From Azospirillum soli (GTDB lineage Bacteria; Pseudomonadota; Alphaproteobacteria; Azospirillales; Azospirillaceae): a stretch of DNA of 64,000 nt. The position numbers and the translations under genes are program-made. The stretch spans positions 1-64,000 of the forward strand of contig NZ_JAGINQ010000029.1 of assembly GCF_017876165.1 (NCBI RefSeq). Reading direction: 5' to 3'. Below, piece after piece: positions 51,108-60,116 of this stretch (the stretch's first letter is position 1; each line of letters opens with the position of its first letter). The notes beneath the pieces were generated by a model that was given only the letters and a program-made list of their open reading frames with translations, was not told the DNA's origin and did no database searches.

Positions 51108-54100
51108 TTAATCGACAATTAATTTTTGAGGGGGCGCACTGCGGCCCAAACGCGCAATCGACTGTGCCGCCCGAAGCAGCGCATCGTCAAGACCACCTCC
51201 CGGTTCGGGGGAGATCAACCGCATGGCGGGAAACCACGGCCGGACGCCGACGCCCAACCGTGACCAGTCGTCCTGCCCGCCGATCCGCCACACCGGCGTG
51301 CCGAGCGCGCCCGCCAGCTCGCCCACCGACGTGGGAGCGGCGAGCACAAGGTCGAGACCTGCGATCAACGCGGCCAGCCCCTCCAGATCGTTTTTCAGAT
51401 CGAGGTCCGCCCAGCGGTGAATGACCACGCCGAAGCGTCGCTCCGCCTCCGCGATCTCAGCCGCGCAGTCGCCGTATTGCAGGTTGACGAACCGCAGGCC
51501 TGGGACGGCGAAGACCGGCCCCCACTGGTCCAGCCGGGTGTAGGCCCCCGCCCGCTCCGCCGTGACAAGGCCGCTGCGCCATCCGATTCCGACGGTCAAG
51601 CCAGGACCGAGCACCGACAGCCGCTCGCGCCACCGCGCGGCCAAGCCGGCCTCGGGGGTCAGATAAGACGCACGCACCGGAAAATCGCTCCGCCGGCTCC
51701 GCAGCCGGCTCGCCACCGTCCCCATCGGGACGTGCAGATCGCAATCGGACGGAAATTCCGTCGCGGCGCGCACCTCGGCACCGGAAAGAGCGCGGGCGAA
51801 CAGCGGAACGAGCCGCGGATCGCATTCCACGATCAAGCGCCCACCAAACGTCTGCAGGTCCGGCAGGGTGGAGCCGAACATGATCTCGTCGCCGAGGCCC
51901 TGCTCCGCCCACACCAGAAGGGTTTTGCCGGCGAGGTCTTCGCCATGCCATTCAGGAACGGGAAACACGCGTTGCGGCCCGGCTTCACCCCCCGCGAAAC
52001 GCTGCCCATAGTCCGCCCAGCCTTGCTCCAGATCGCCCCGCGCCAGCAACAGCAGCGCGCGGTTCACCCGTGCCTTCGATTGTGACGGATTCACGATCAA
52101 CGCGCGCTCCGCCAAGCGCTCGGCCAGGACCGCACGCCCCCGCACCTGCTCGGCGTGGCCGAGATTAAGATACGCGTCGGCGAAGTCCGGTGCCAAGGAC
52201 AGCGCCAGGTACTGCACGGCGATGGCGTCGTCCCAACGCGCCTCTCCCGCCAGCGCAGTGCCCAGGTTCGACCAGGCCTTGGCGTGGGTGGGGGCAACGC
52301 GCAACGCACGGCGGTGGTTCCGGATCGCCTCCCCAAAGCGGCGGAGCGCCTTCAACGCCGCGCCGCGCGTGGTCCAGGCGCCGGCAAGGTCCGGCTTCAG
52401 CAGCAACGCCGTACCGCAGGCTGCGACCGTCCCGTCATGCCGCCTCAGGCGCAGCAGGGCAGCACCCAAGTTGCCCCAAGTCTCCGCCAGCGTCGGACGC
52501 AGCCGCGCGGCACGGCGATGACAGACGACGGCTTCCCTGACGGCACTGCTGTTCTGCAAGCTGACGCCCAGGTTGTTGAGCGTCTCCGCGCCGGCCGGAG
52601 CGAGGGCCAGCGCCCGGCGGTAGCACTCGTCCGCTTGTGCGAAACACCCCTGCGCGCTGAGCGCCAATCCCAGATTCGTGTGTGCGCTGGACCGCGTCGG
52701 TTCGGCCCGGAGGGCAAGGCGGTGCCAGCGTTCCGCGCCGGCCGGATCGCCGTTCAGGCGCCGTGCGGCCCCCAGAAGGTCGAGCGTCGCCGCCCGCCGA
52801 CCACCCAATTCGACAGTGCGTTCCAAGCTTGCCGCCGCTTCGGCGTAACGCCCGCGCTGGAACAGAATCTTGCCAAGGCCGGCGTGCGCCTCCGGGTCGG
52901 ACGACGCCAACGCCACCGCCTCGCGGTACTGCTCCTCCGCCTTTGCAAGTCGGCCCAGGTCGGAGAGCAGGGCGCCCAGGCCCATGCGCGCGTCGGGCGA
53001 ACCCCGATCGCGGGCAACCGCTTCGACAAGGCAGGCAAGCGCCTCGTCGAACCGCCCCTGCGCGTGGAGAACGGTGCCAAGATTGCCAAGCGCTTCCGGG
53101 AAGTCCGGCCGTTGGGCCAAGGCAGCGCGGTAACGGGCTTCCGCTTCGGTAAGCCGGTTAAGCTCCTGCAACGCGCTGCCCAGACCGTTGAGCGCGTCGG
53201 GATAGTCGGGCCGCAGGGTCAGCGCGCGCTCGTAGTGGATCACAGCTTCGTCGGGGCGGTCGAGCGCCTGGAGCACGGAACCAAGGTTGCCGTGATACTC
53301 CGCCACGTCACGCTGGGCCAGGGCGCGGCCGATCAGCTCCGCCGCCGCGTCGTGCCGGCCGATCTGATGCGCCAGCACGCCCATGAGATGCAACGCGTCG
53401 GGATGCTGCTGGTCCCGGTCGAGGACACGGCGGTAGAAGCGCTCGGCGGTCGGAAGGTCGCCAGCTCGGTGATGCCGAAGCCCCTGCGCCAGCAAGTGCT
53501 CCGCTTCCCGTCCGTCGATGGAATCAGGGCAAGAGGGGGTGGGGAGCGTGGTGGGGGCGAGCGCCTGCGCCATCTGCGCCAGCACGTCGCCCAACGCCTC
53601 CCCCGCACGCGGTTGGAACAGCCTTTGGGTCGGGAACCATGGACGCGCGCCGGTGCCGAGCTGCGTCCAGTCCCGACCGCCGAAGCGCCACACCGGGACG
53701 CCCAGCGCCCCAGCCAGTTCGCCCACGGACATGGCCGGCGAAATCACCAGATCGAGAGCCGCGATCAGGCCCGCCGTACCGTCGAAATCATCCTTCAGAT
53801 CGAGATCGGCCCAGCGGTGAATGCGCACGCCGAACCGCCCCTCGACGGCGGCGAGTTCCCCCTCGCAGTCGCCGTACTGCAAATTCACGAACACCACGCC
53901 TGGCAGGGTGAACAATGGTTCCCACTGGTCCAGCGCGACGTAGGCGCTCCGCCGTTCTTCGGTGATGAACTGACTGCGCCAGCCGATGCCCACCTTCAGC
54001 CCCGGTCCCAGAGACGCCAAGCGGTCGCGCCACAAGGTCGCCTGCACGGGATCGAAAACCAGCCAGCCCGGCCGTGCCGGAAAGTTCGCCAACGCTGGAC

Positions 54101-55826
54101 GGAACACCCGCGCCAGCGACCCCATGGGAACGTGTAGATCGCAGTCGCGCAAAACAGTCGGCTCGCGCACCGACGCCTTCGGGAAGGATCGCGCGAACAG
54201 CGGTACCAACCGCCTGTCCACCTCGATCACCACGGCGCGGGCACGGACGATGACATCCTCAAGCATGGAAGCGAACAGGATGGTGTCGCCAACCCCCTGC
54301 TCCCCCCAGACCAGCAGGCGCTTGCCGGTCAAATCCTCGCCGCGCCACGCAGACATCGCGGGCTGCCGCCCTGCCCCCACCTGCCCAGAAGCGAAACGCC
54401 AGCCATAGCCGGGCCAACCCTCGGTCAGGTCGCCTTGCTCCAGACGGAGCAGCGCGCGGTTGAAATGGGCCAGCGCCAGTTCGGGCTGAAGGGCCAGCGC
54501 TCGACCATAGGCCGTTTCGGCCGCCACCCGGTCGCCGAGCCGTTGGAGCGCCAGCCCCAGGTTGCTCAGCGCCTCGGCATAGGCGGGGTTGAGGGCCAGC
54601 GCACGGCGGAACCAGCGCGCCGCCTCCGCGTGGTGGAGCTGCCCCTGCAGCGCATGGCCGTAGTTGTTGTTGGCCGCGGCTTGACTCGGCATCAGCAGCA
54701 GGGCTCGGCGGTGACAGCGTTCGGCTTCGGCGAAGCGTTCCCGCTGGCGCAGGCCGTTGCCCAGGTTGGAGTAAACCTCCGCCCGGCCAGGCTCCAGCGT
54801 CACCGCCATCCGCCAGCAGGCCAGCGCCGCGTCCAAGCGGCCGTGCGCCTTGATGGCGTTGCCAAGGTTGTTCCAGGCGGCGGCCATGTCGCCCCGATAG
54901 GCCAGCGCCGCGCGATGGCAGGCTTCCGCTTCAATCGTCCGGCCCTGCGCGGCCTTCAGCGAACCCAGATTGTCGTAGGCTTCGGCGTAGTCCGGCTTCA
55001 GGGCGAAGGCCGCTTCGAAGCAGGTGACGGCATCCTCGGGCTGGCCGATATCGCGCAGCAGAAGGCCGAAGTTGTTGAGCAGCAACGGGTTCTGCCCGTC
55101 GAGGCGCAGGGCTTCCGCGTAAGCGTCCGCCGCCTCGATCAGGCGCCCCTCGGCGTGCAGCGCGCCTGCCAACGCCATCAACGAACCGGCGTCGGCGGCT
55201 CCCCCGCGCGCCATTGCCTGCCGCAGGGCCTCGTCGGCCTCCGCCGACTGGCCGAGCTGGCGCATGGTCACCGCCATGTTGCTCCAGGGCCTGGGATCGC
55301 CGGGCAGCAGCTCCGCCGCGCGGGCATGGGCCGCCAGCGCCTCTTCGGGGCGGCCGAGATCCTGAAGAGCCGCGCCCAGATTCAAGTGCGCATCGGCGAA
55401 GTCGGGGCGCAGGCGCGCGGCCTCGGCGTAATGGGCGACGGCCTCCGAAACCCGACCCAAGGCAACCAGCACCAGGCCGAGGTTGAAGTGGGCTTCTACA
55501 TAGTCGGCGCGCAAAGCCAGCGCCCGTCGGTGGCACGCCGCGGATTCATCCAGTCGTCCCAACGCGGCCAGAACGAGGCCGAGATTGCTGTGATAGTCCG
55601 GGATGCCGCTTTCGATCCGGATCGCCTCGACGATCAACGAGGCCGCCTCCTCGTGCCGGCCCCGCTGGTGGATCAGCACGCCCAGCAGGTGCCGCGCGTC
55701 GGCATGGCCGGGGACCATGTCCAGAAGACGGCGGTAGAGTGGTTCCGCCGCGTCCAGCCGCCCTTCCCGATGGTGCCGGAGGGCAGCGGTCAAAATCTCG
55801 CCCGGCGGCTGATTGTTCTGGCTCAC
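51108..55826 (-). CDS. internally duplicated TPR-glycosyltransferase
   Basis: A 1572-residue protein made of two copies of the same architecture: TPR array (about 10-465), glycosyltransferase-like domain (about 500-760), a second TPR array (from about 785) and a second glycosyltransferase-like domain (about 1290-1560). Both catalytic parts share LLVW-EQG-GD---F, DCDLHVPMGS/T, LGPGL-VGIGWRS, FVNLQYGDC, RWADLDLK-D and SVGELAGALG-PVWR. The fold looks like GT9/GT41. The TPR arrays probably hold the polypeptide acceptor, as in OGT. Start is GTG 55826 overlapping the upstream stop (GTGA). Confidence 0.85.
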   Translation of the reverse strand: MSQNNQPPGEILTAALRHHREGRLDAAEPLYRRLLDMVPGHADARHLLGVLIHQRGRHEEAASLIVEAIRIESGIPDYHSNLGLVLAALGRLDESAACHRRALALRADYVEAHFNLGLVLVALGRVSEAVAHYAEAARLRPDFADAHLNLGAALQDLGRPEEALAAHARAAELLPGDPRPWSNMAVTMRQLGQSAEADEALRQAMARGGAADAGSLMALAGALHAEGRLIEAADAYAEALRLDGQNPLLLNNFGLLLRDIGQPEDAVTCFEAAFALKPDYAEAYDNLGSLKAAQGRTIEAEACHRAALAYRGDMAAAWNNLGNAIKAHGRLDAALACWRMAVTLEPGRAEVYSNLGNGLRQRERFAEAERCHRRALLLMPSQAAANNNYGHALQGQLHHAEAARWFRRALALNPAYAEALSNLGLALQRLGDRVAAETAYGRALALQPELALAHFNRALLRLEQGDLTEGWPGYGWRFASGQVGAGRQPAMSAWRGEDLTGKRLLVWGEQGVGDTILFASMLEDVIVRARAVVIEVDRRLVPLFARSFPKASVREPTVLRDCDLHVPMGSLARVFRPALANFPARPGWLVFDPVQATLWRDRLASLGPGLKVGIGWRSQFITEERRSAYVALDQWEPLFTLPGVVFVNLQYGDCEGELAAVEGRFGVRIHRWADLDLKDDFDGTAGLIAALDLVISPAMSVGELAGALGVPVWRFGGRDWTQLGTGARPWFPTQRLFQPRAGEALGDVLAQMAQALAPTTLPTPSCPDSIDGREAEHLLAQGLRHHRAGDLPTAERFYRRVLDRDQQHPDALHLMGVLAHQIGRHDAAAELIGRALAQRDVAEYHGNLGSVLQALDRPDEAVIHYERALTLRPDYPDALNGLGSALQELNRLTEAEARYRAALAQRPDFPEALGNLGTVLHAQGRFDEALACLVEAVARDRGSPDARMGLGALLSDLGRLAKAEEQYREAVALASSDPEAHAGLGKILFQRGRYAEAAASLERTVELGGRRAATLDLLGAARRLNGDPAGAERWHRLALRAEPTRSSAHTNLGLALSAQGCFAQADECYRRALALAPAGAETLNNLGVSLQNSSAVREAVVCHRRAARLRPTLAETWGNLGAALLRLRRHDGTVAACGTALLLKPDLAGAWTTRGAALKALRRFGEAIRNHRRALRVAPTHAKAWSNLGTALAGEARWDDAIAVQYLALSLAPDFADAYLNLGHAEQVRGRAVLAERLAERALIVNPSQSKARVNRALLLLARGDLEQGWADYGQRFAGGEAGPQRVFPVPEWHGEDLAGKTLLVWAEQGLGDEIMFGSTLPDLQTFGGRLIVECDPRLVPLFARALSGAEVRAATEFPSDCDLHVPMGTVASRLRSRRSDFPVRASYLTPEAGLAARWRERLSVLGPGLTVGIGWRSGLVTAERAGAYTRLDQWGPVFAVPGLRFVNLQYGDCAAEIAEAERRFGVVIHRWADLDLKNDLEGLAALIAGLDLVLAAPTSVGELAGALGTPVWRIGGQDDWSRLGVGVRPWFPAMRLISPEPGGGLDDALLRAAQSIARLGRSAPPQKLIVD

Positions 55827-57835
55827 GCGGCTCCTCGCGCGAGTTCGCGGGCGACCTGCGCCAGAGCATGGTCGATGCCCTGCCCGGCTTGCGGCTGAAA
55901 CAGGCGCATGGTCGGGAACCAGGGGCGCACGCCCGCGCCGAGTTGGGTCCAGTCCCGCCCGCCGACCCGCCACACCGGCACGCCAAGCGCGCCCGCGGTC
56001 TCGCCCACCGACGATGCCACCGTCACGACGAGGTCAAGCGCGCCGGTCAGCGCCGCCGAACCGTCCAGGTCATTGTAAAGGTCGATGTCGGGCCAGCGGT
56101 GCAGGCGCACACCGAACCGGGACTCGGCGGCGGTGATCTCGTCCTCGCGGCCATCGTATTGCAGGTTCACGAACCGGACACCCGGCGTGGCCAGCACCGG
56201 CGCCCATTGGTCCAGACGCGTGTAGGCGGCGCGGCGCGCGGCGTCGGCGCGGCGGCTGGTCCAGGCAATTCCGACCTTCAATCCGGGGCCGAGCGCCGCC
56301 AGTCGCTCCCCCAGCAGCGCAGCCCGCAACGGGTCGGGCCGCAGCCATCCGGGTTGTGGCGGAAAGTCCGCCAAGCGGCCACGGAGCAGCCGGGGCAGCG
56401 TGCCCATGGGAATATGCAGGTCCACGTCGCGCGGGTTTGCGGTCGGGGCGCGCACCGCCGCCGTGGGGAAGGACCGCTGGAGCAGAGCGATCAGCCGGGG
56501 ATCGCATTCGATCACCACGCCCCCGGCGCGGGCAATTAGGTCGGGCAGGACAGAGCCGAACATCAGCGTGTCGCCAAGGCCCTGTTCGGCCCACACCAGG
56601 ATGCGGCGGCCCGAAATATCCTCGCCCTGCCATTCGGGCATCGAAAGCCGTCTTGCCGTTCCCAGGGCGGGCGAGGCGAAGCGGTGGGCGTAGTCGGCCC
56701 AGCCCTGCGCCAACCGACCCTGACGCAGGCGCAGGATGGCACGGTTGAACCGGGCGACCGCCTCACCCCGGTCGAAGTCCAGGGCGCGGGTGAAGCTGGC
56801 CTCGGCCGCCGCCTCGTCTCCCCGATCCTGAAACACCAGAGCGATGTTGGCGTGCGCCGCCGCGTAGTCCGGCCGCAGGTCCAGTGCCCGGCCATGCAAC
56901 TTTGCCGCTTCGTCCAGCCGGCCTTGCAGGCGCCGGACGTTGCCGAGATTGGTCAGCGCCTCGGGCATTAGCGGAGAGAGGCGAGAGGAGCGAGCGTAGG
57001 CGTAGGCCGCCTCGTCGATGCAGTCGGCGGCCTGGAGGAGCAGGCCGTAGCCGTTCCATGCACCGGCGTCGGCTGGCTCCACCACCATGTAGCGGCGGTA
57101 ATAGGGAGCGGCGTCCGCGTCGCGTCCGGCGCGCTGGTAGGCGCCGGCCAACGCCAGCAGGGCAGGTCCGTGCGCCGGTTTCCGCGCCAGCGCGTCCTGC
57201 AAGGTCGCGACGCCCTCCGCGATGCGGTTGAGGTCCAGCAGGGCAAGGCCAAGAGCGGCGCGCGCCTCGACAAGGTTCGGGTTGCGCGAGAGGGCCGCCC
57301 GAAGGAGAGGTTCCGCCTCGGAGGAACGGTCGAGTGTACGCAGCACGGCACCCAGATTACCCTGCGCCTCCGCATAGTCGGGCCGGCCGGTCAAGGCCTC
57401 GCGGTAGGCCGCCGCGGCTTCCTCAAACCGTTTCTGCGCGCCCAGCGCGTTGCCCAACGTGTTGGCCGCCTCCGGAAAGGAACCGCGCAGGCGGAGCGCC
57501 TTGCGGGCGGCCTCCTCTGCCTCCGTTGCGCGGCCCAGGGCCTGGAGCGCGAAAGCAAAATTGGCGTGATAGTCGGGGGCCGAACCGTTGCCCGCCACCG
57601 CCTGCCCGATAAGCTCCACAGCCCTGTCGAAGCGGCCGGTCTGACAGGCGATCATGCCCAGCAGGTGCAACGCGTCGGGATGCCGGGGATGCGCACGCAA
57701 CGCCTGAACGTAGAACGCCTCGGCCTCGGCCAGCCGGCCCGCCTGATGGTGCTGGACCGCCTGGGCCACTAGGTTGGCGGCCGGAGAGGGAGCGTTCCCC
57801 CTCGCTTGCGACGCTCTGCGATCCCTGCGGTTCAT
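55823..57835 (-). CDS. TPR-glycosyltransferase (single-module)
   Basis: A 670-residue protein with one TPR array (about 15-390) and one C-terminal transferase domain of the type found twice in the next gene (ILVWAEQGLGDTLMF, DVDLHIPMGTL, VGIAWTSR, FVNLQYDG, RWPDIDLYNDL, SSVGETAGALGVPVWR). ATG 57835 (MNRRDRR) is used; ATG 57880 is possible. Its stop overlaps the next gene's GTG. The upstream neighbour is the GT41-like gene. Probably transfers a sugar onto a protein or growing glycan in the cytoplasm. Confidence 0.83.
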   Translation of the reverse strand: MNRRDRRASQARGNAPSPAANLVAQAVQHHQAGRLAEAEAFYVQALRAHPRHPDALHLLGMIACQTGRFDRAVELIGQAVAGNGSAPDYHANFAFALQALGRATEAEEAARKALRLRGSFPEAANTLGNALGAQKRFEEAAAAYREALTGRPDYAEAQGNLGAVLRTLDRSSEAEPLLRAALSRNPNLVEARAALGLALLDLNRIAEGVATLQDALARKPAHGPALLALAGAYQRAGRDADAAPYYRRYMVVEPADAGAWNGYGLLLQAADCIDEAAYAYARSSRLSPLMPEALTNLGNVRRLQGRLDEAAKLHGRALDLRPDYAAAHANIALVFQDRGDEAAAEASFTRALDFDRGEAVARFNRAILRLRQGRLAQGWADYAHRFASPALGTARRLSMPEWQGEDISGRRILVWAEQGLGDTLMFGSVLPDLIARAGGVVIECDPRLIALLQRSFPTAAVRAPTANPRDVDLHIPMGTLPRLLRGRLADFPPQPGWLRPDPLRAALLGERLAALGPGLKVGIAWTSRRADAARRAAYTRLDQWAPVLATPGVRFVNLQYDGREDEITAAESRFGVRLHRWPDIDLYNDLDGSAALTGALDLVVTVASSVGETAGALGVPVWRVGGRDWTQLGAGVRPWFPTMRLFQPQAGQGIDHALAQVARELARGAA

Positions 57836-57944
57836 CCGGCTATCCACGTTTCCCACGGAGGGTACCGATAGCACGATCATGGGCCTGGGGCATGCGTCGA
57901 GTTGCGCAAATTCCGCGACGACTCGAACATGCGGCAGCGTCACC

Positions 57945-59972
57945 TCAAGCGGTTTCAGGCCCCGCTTGCGTCCACAGCCGGCCATCTGGAGCAATGGGAC
58001 GGAATGCGTGCCTGCGCGCCAGCAGGCCGGTCCACCACGCCCGATACTCCTTGTCCGACCGGACACCGACCTCGTCGGGATGGTGCCGTGTGCCGACCTC
58101 AAGATAGGCGTCCAGGTTGGTCAGATCGGGGCGAGGCAAGAGCCCGTTCTCGCAATCGCTCCACATCTGCCCGAACAGTTCCTCCAACTTGCGCACCAGC
58201 AGTGGCGTGTCGAAGAGTGTGCAACGGTCGCGTTGCGCGGACAACCGCTCCCGATACGACCGAAGCACCGCCCGATCCCGGCCCAAGGCCACGGCACGGC
58301 CGACATATTCGTCCGGGGAGGTGCAGACGAGTTCGGGAAGACCCGCACTGCGCAACAGGCTGCCGCAGACGCGAGAGGCGAAAGATCGCCCGCTCAGCGT
58401 CAGCATCGGAACTCCCATCCACAGCGCGTCGGATGCTGTCGTGTGCGCTCCATAGGGCATGGTGTCGAGGAACAGGTCCGCCAACGGATAGCGCGCCAGG
58501 TGATGCGCGTTGGCCATCTTTTCCGCGAAGATCAGGCGTTCCGGCGCGATGCCGCGCAATGCGGCGAAGCTCCGGAGCCGCTCGTGCACCGCCGCCTCTC
58601 CCGCCAGAAGCCAAAGGACGCTGCCCGGAACCCGATCCAACACGGTCAGCCACTGTTCGAACGTAGGCCGGGTCAGTTTGTGCAGACCGTTGAAGCAGCA
58701 ATAGACCATCCCGTCTTCGGGAAGCCCGACATCGGTCCTCGACGGCGACTGCGGCGCCACGACACGTTGCCGGTCGTTGGGCTGATAGCACGGCAGGCGA
58801 AGCACCTTTTCCGAATAGTAGATCTCGTCGCCCGGAGGGATGATCCAGTCATCCGCGATGATGTAGTGGTGATAGGGACTGCCCATGGTTCCGGGAAAGC
58901 CCAGCCAATTGACGATCACCGGAGCTGGCCGCAACGCCAGCAGCTTGGTCCGTCCATCCCGCGTGTAGCCGTTGACGTCCACGAGAATCTGGATACCGTC
59001 GTCGGCGATCCGTCGGGCGGCCGTGGCGTCGTCGAGATCGCTGATGGGGACCCAGTGATCGACGGTGGCCTTGATCCGCTCCTGCAACGGGCCGCCCAAC
59101 GCTGGACCGCAGTAATAGGCGAACACCTCGACCGCGTCCCGATTATGCAGCCCGAACACCTCCGCCGTCAGATAACCCACCGCGTGATCGCGCAGATCCG
59201 AGGACAGATAGCCGATGCGCAAGCGGCCACCCCGGCGCCCTTCGCGCGCGGCCCAATGGGAGGTGATCAGCCCTTCGCCCGGCGCACCGACGTCACGCAG
59301 GTTGTAGTTCCAGGCGGCCGCCAACTGCAGCATTGGATCGTCGGCATAGGCCGCCATGGACAGCGGCGACATCCCGCTCAGCAGCGCCTCGCGGCCGACC
59401 CGCTCCCACGGCTGGACGACCGGCCACTTGCACTGGCGCTGGCGCAACGCGAGGTAATGCTGCATCGCCTCCCGCTGATCGCGGTCGATGTCCAGGGTCT
59501 GGCGCAGCATGGCCTCCGCGGACTCATCCTGTTGGTTCTCCTCCAGCACACGGGCGATCTGGTTCAGCGCCGCCGCCTTGTGGGTGATGGCGTTTCCGTC
59601 CACCGCCACCAGCCGATCCACCAAACTCGACCATTGGAGAACCGCCCGCCCGGCATCGCCCAACCGTTCGTGAATTCTCCCGAGGTTGATGTAGGCCGGC
59701 ATGAAATCGGGGTTGAGGAGCAGCGCGCGCTCCAGGCAGTCGCGCGCCGCGTTCAGGTCTCCGCTGTCGGTCAAGACCACGCTGTGATTGAACAGGACCG
59801 CGTACAGCAGCTGGTTGTCCGCGTTGTGGGAGACCCACGTCTCGTAAAGGGACAGGACTTCGCCGATGCCCCTTGTGGCCCTGATCTCCTCCGCGGTGCG
59901 GATCAGATCCAAGACGCTCAGATCGCGCCCTCTCGGACGGTTCAGCGCCGACGACAAATTGTCGCTGTTCAT
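57945..59972 (-). CDS. GT41 / OGT-SPINDLY-like protein O-glycosyltransferase
   Basis: A 675-residue protein. The N-terminal 200 residues hold TPR units (ARDCLERALLLNPDFMPAYINLGRIHERLG). The remainder matches the GT41 catalytic region: LRIGYLSSDLRDHAVGYL, DVNGYTRDGRTKLLALRPAPVIVNWLGFPGTMG, DRVPGSVLWLLAGEAAVHERL, LDTMPYGAHTTASDALWMGVPMLTL. GT41 enzymes attach GlcNAc, fucose or hexose to Ser/Thr or Asn of cytoplasmic or pre-export proteins. AGGAACCAGGACC precedes ATG 59972. It is the first glycosyltransferase downstream of the octad-repeat gene, about 140 bp away. Confidence 0.9.
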   Translation of the reverse strand: MNSDNLSSALNRPRGRDLSVLDLIRTAEEIRATRGIGEVLSLYETWVSHNADNQLLYAVLFNHSVVLTDSGDLNAARDCLERALLLNPDFMPAYINLGRIHERLGDAGRAVLQWSSLVDRLVAVDGNAITHKAAALNQIARVLEENQQDESAEAMLRQTLDIDRDQREAMQHYLALRQRQCKWPVVQPWERVGREALLSGMSPLSMAAYADDPMLQLAAAWNYNLRDVGAPGEGLITSHWAAREGRRGGRLRIGYLSSDLRDHAVGYLTAEVFGLHNRDAVEVFAYYCGPALGGPLQERIKATVDHWVPISDLDDATAARRIADDGIQILVDVNGYTRDGRTKLLALRPAPVIVNWLGFPGTMGSPYHHYIIADDWIIPPGDEIYYSEKVLRLPCYQPNDRQRVVAPQSPSRTDVGLPEDGMVYCCFNGLHKLTRPTFEQWLTVLDRVPGSVLWLLAGEAAVHERLRSFAALRGIAPERLIFAEKMANAHHLARYPLADLFLDTMPYGAHTTASDALWMGVPMLTLSGRSFASRVCGSLLRSAGLPELVCTSPDEYVGRAVALGRDRAVLRSYRERLSAQRDRCTLFDTPLLVRKLEELFGQMWSDCENGLLPRPDLTNLDAYLEVGTRHHPDEVGVRSDKEYRAWWTGLLARRHAFRPIAPDGRLWTQAGPETA

Positions 59973-60002
59973 AGGTCCTGGTTCCTACTTTTCCCTTCGC
60001 CC

Positions 60003-60116
60003 CTTAAAGCGAACTTGCGTTCTCTTCAGGTTCATATGGCCTCATCCGCCGGCTCTCAGCTTCGCCGACTCTCAGCGGAAACTTTGTTTCCGTGAATTGA
60101 AATCCGCTTCAATTAA
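60003..60116. repeat. dispersed multi-hairpin palindromic repeat, copy C (inverted)
   Basis: Reverse-complement copy of the element at 2728-2916 and 8779-8905: it begins with TTAAAGCGAAC and ends with AAATCCGCTT. Internal hairpins are CGGAAAC-ttt-GTTTCCG (about 60076-60092) and GAAC-ttgc-GTTC near 60010-60021. It overlaps the stop codon of the octad-repeat gene and precedes the GT41 start, so it lies in the message between them and could affect read-through or mRNA stability. Confidence 0.75.

Noticed and set aside
52155..54137. Plus-strand 660-codon open frame opposite the TPR-glycosyltransferase
   Set aside because: Antisense of a well-supported TPR repeat gene; the high GC content of the codons creates long shadow frames.
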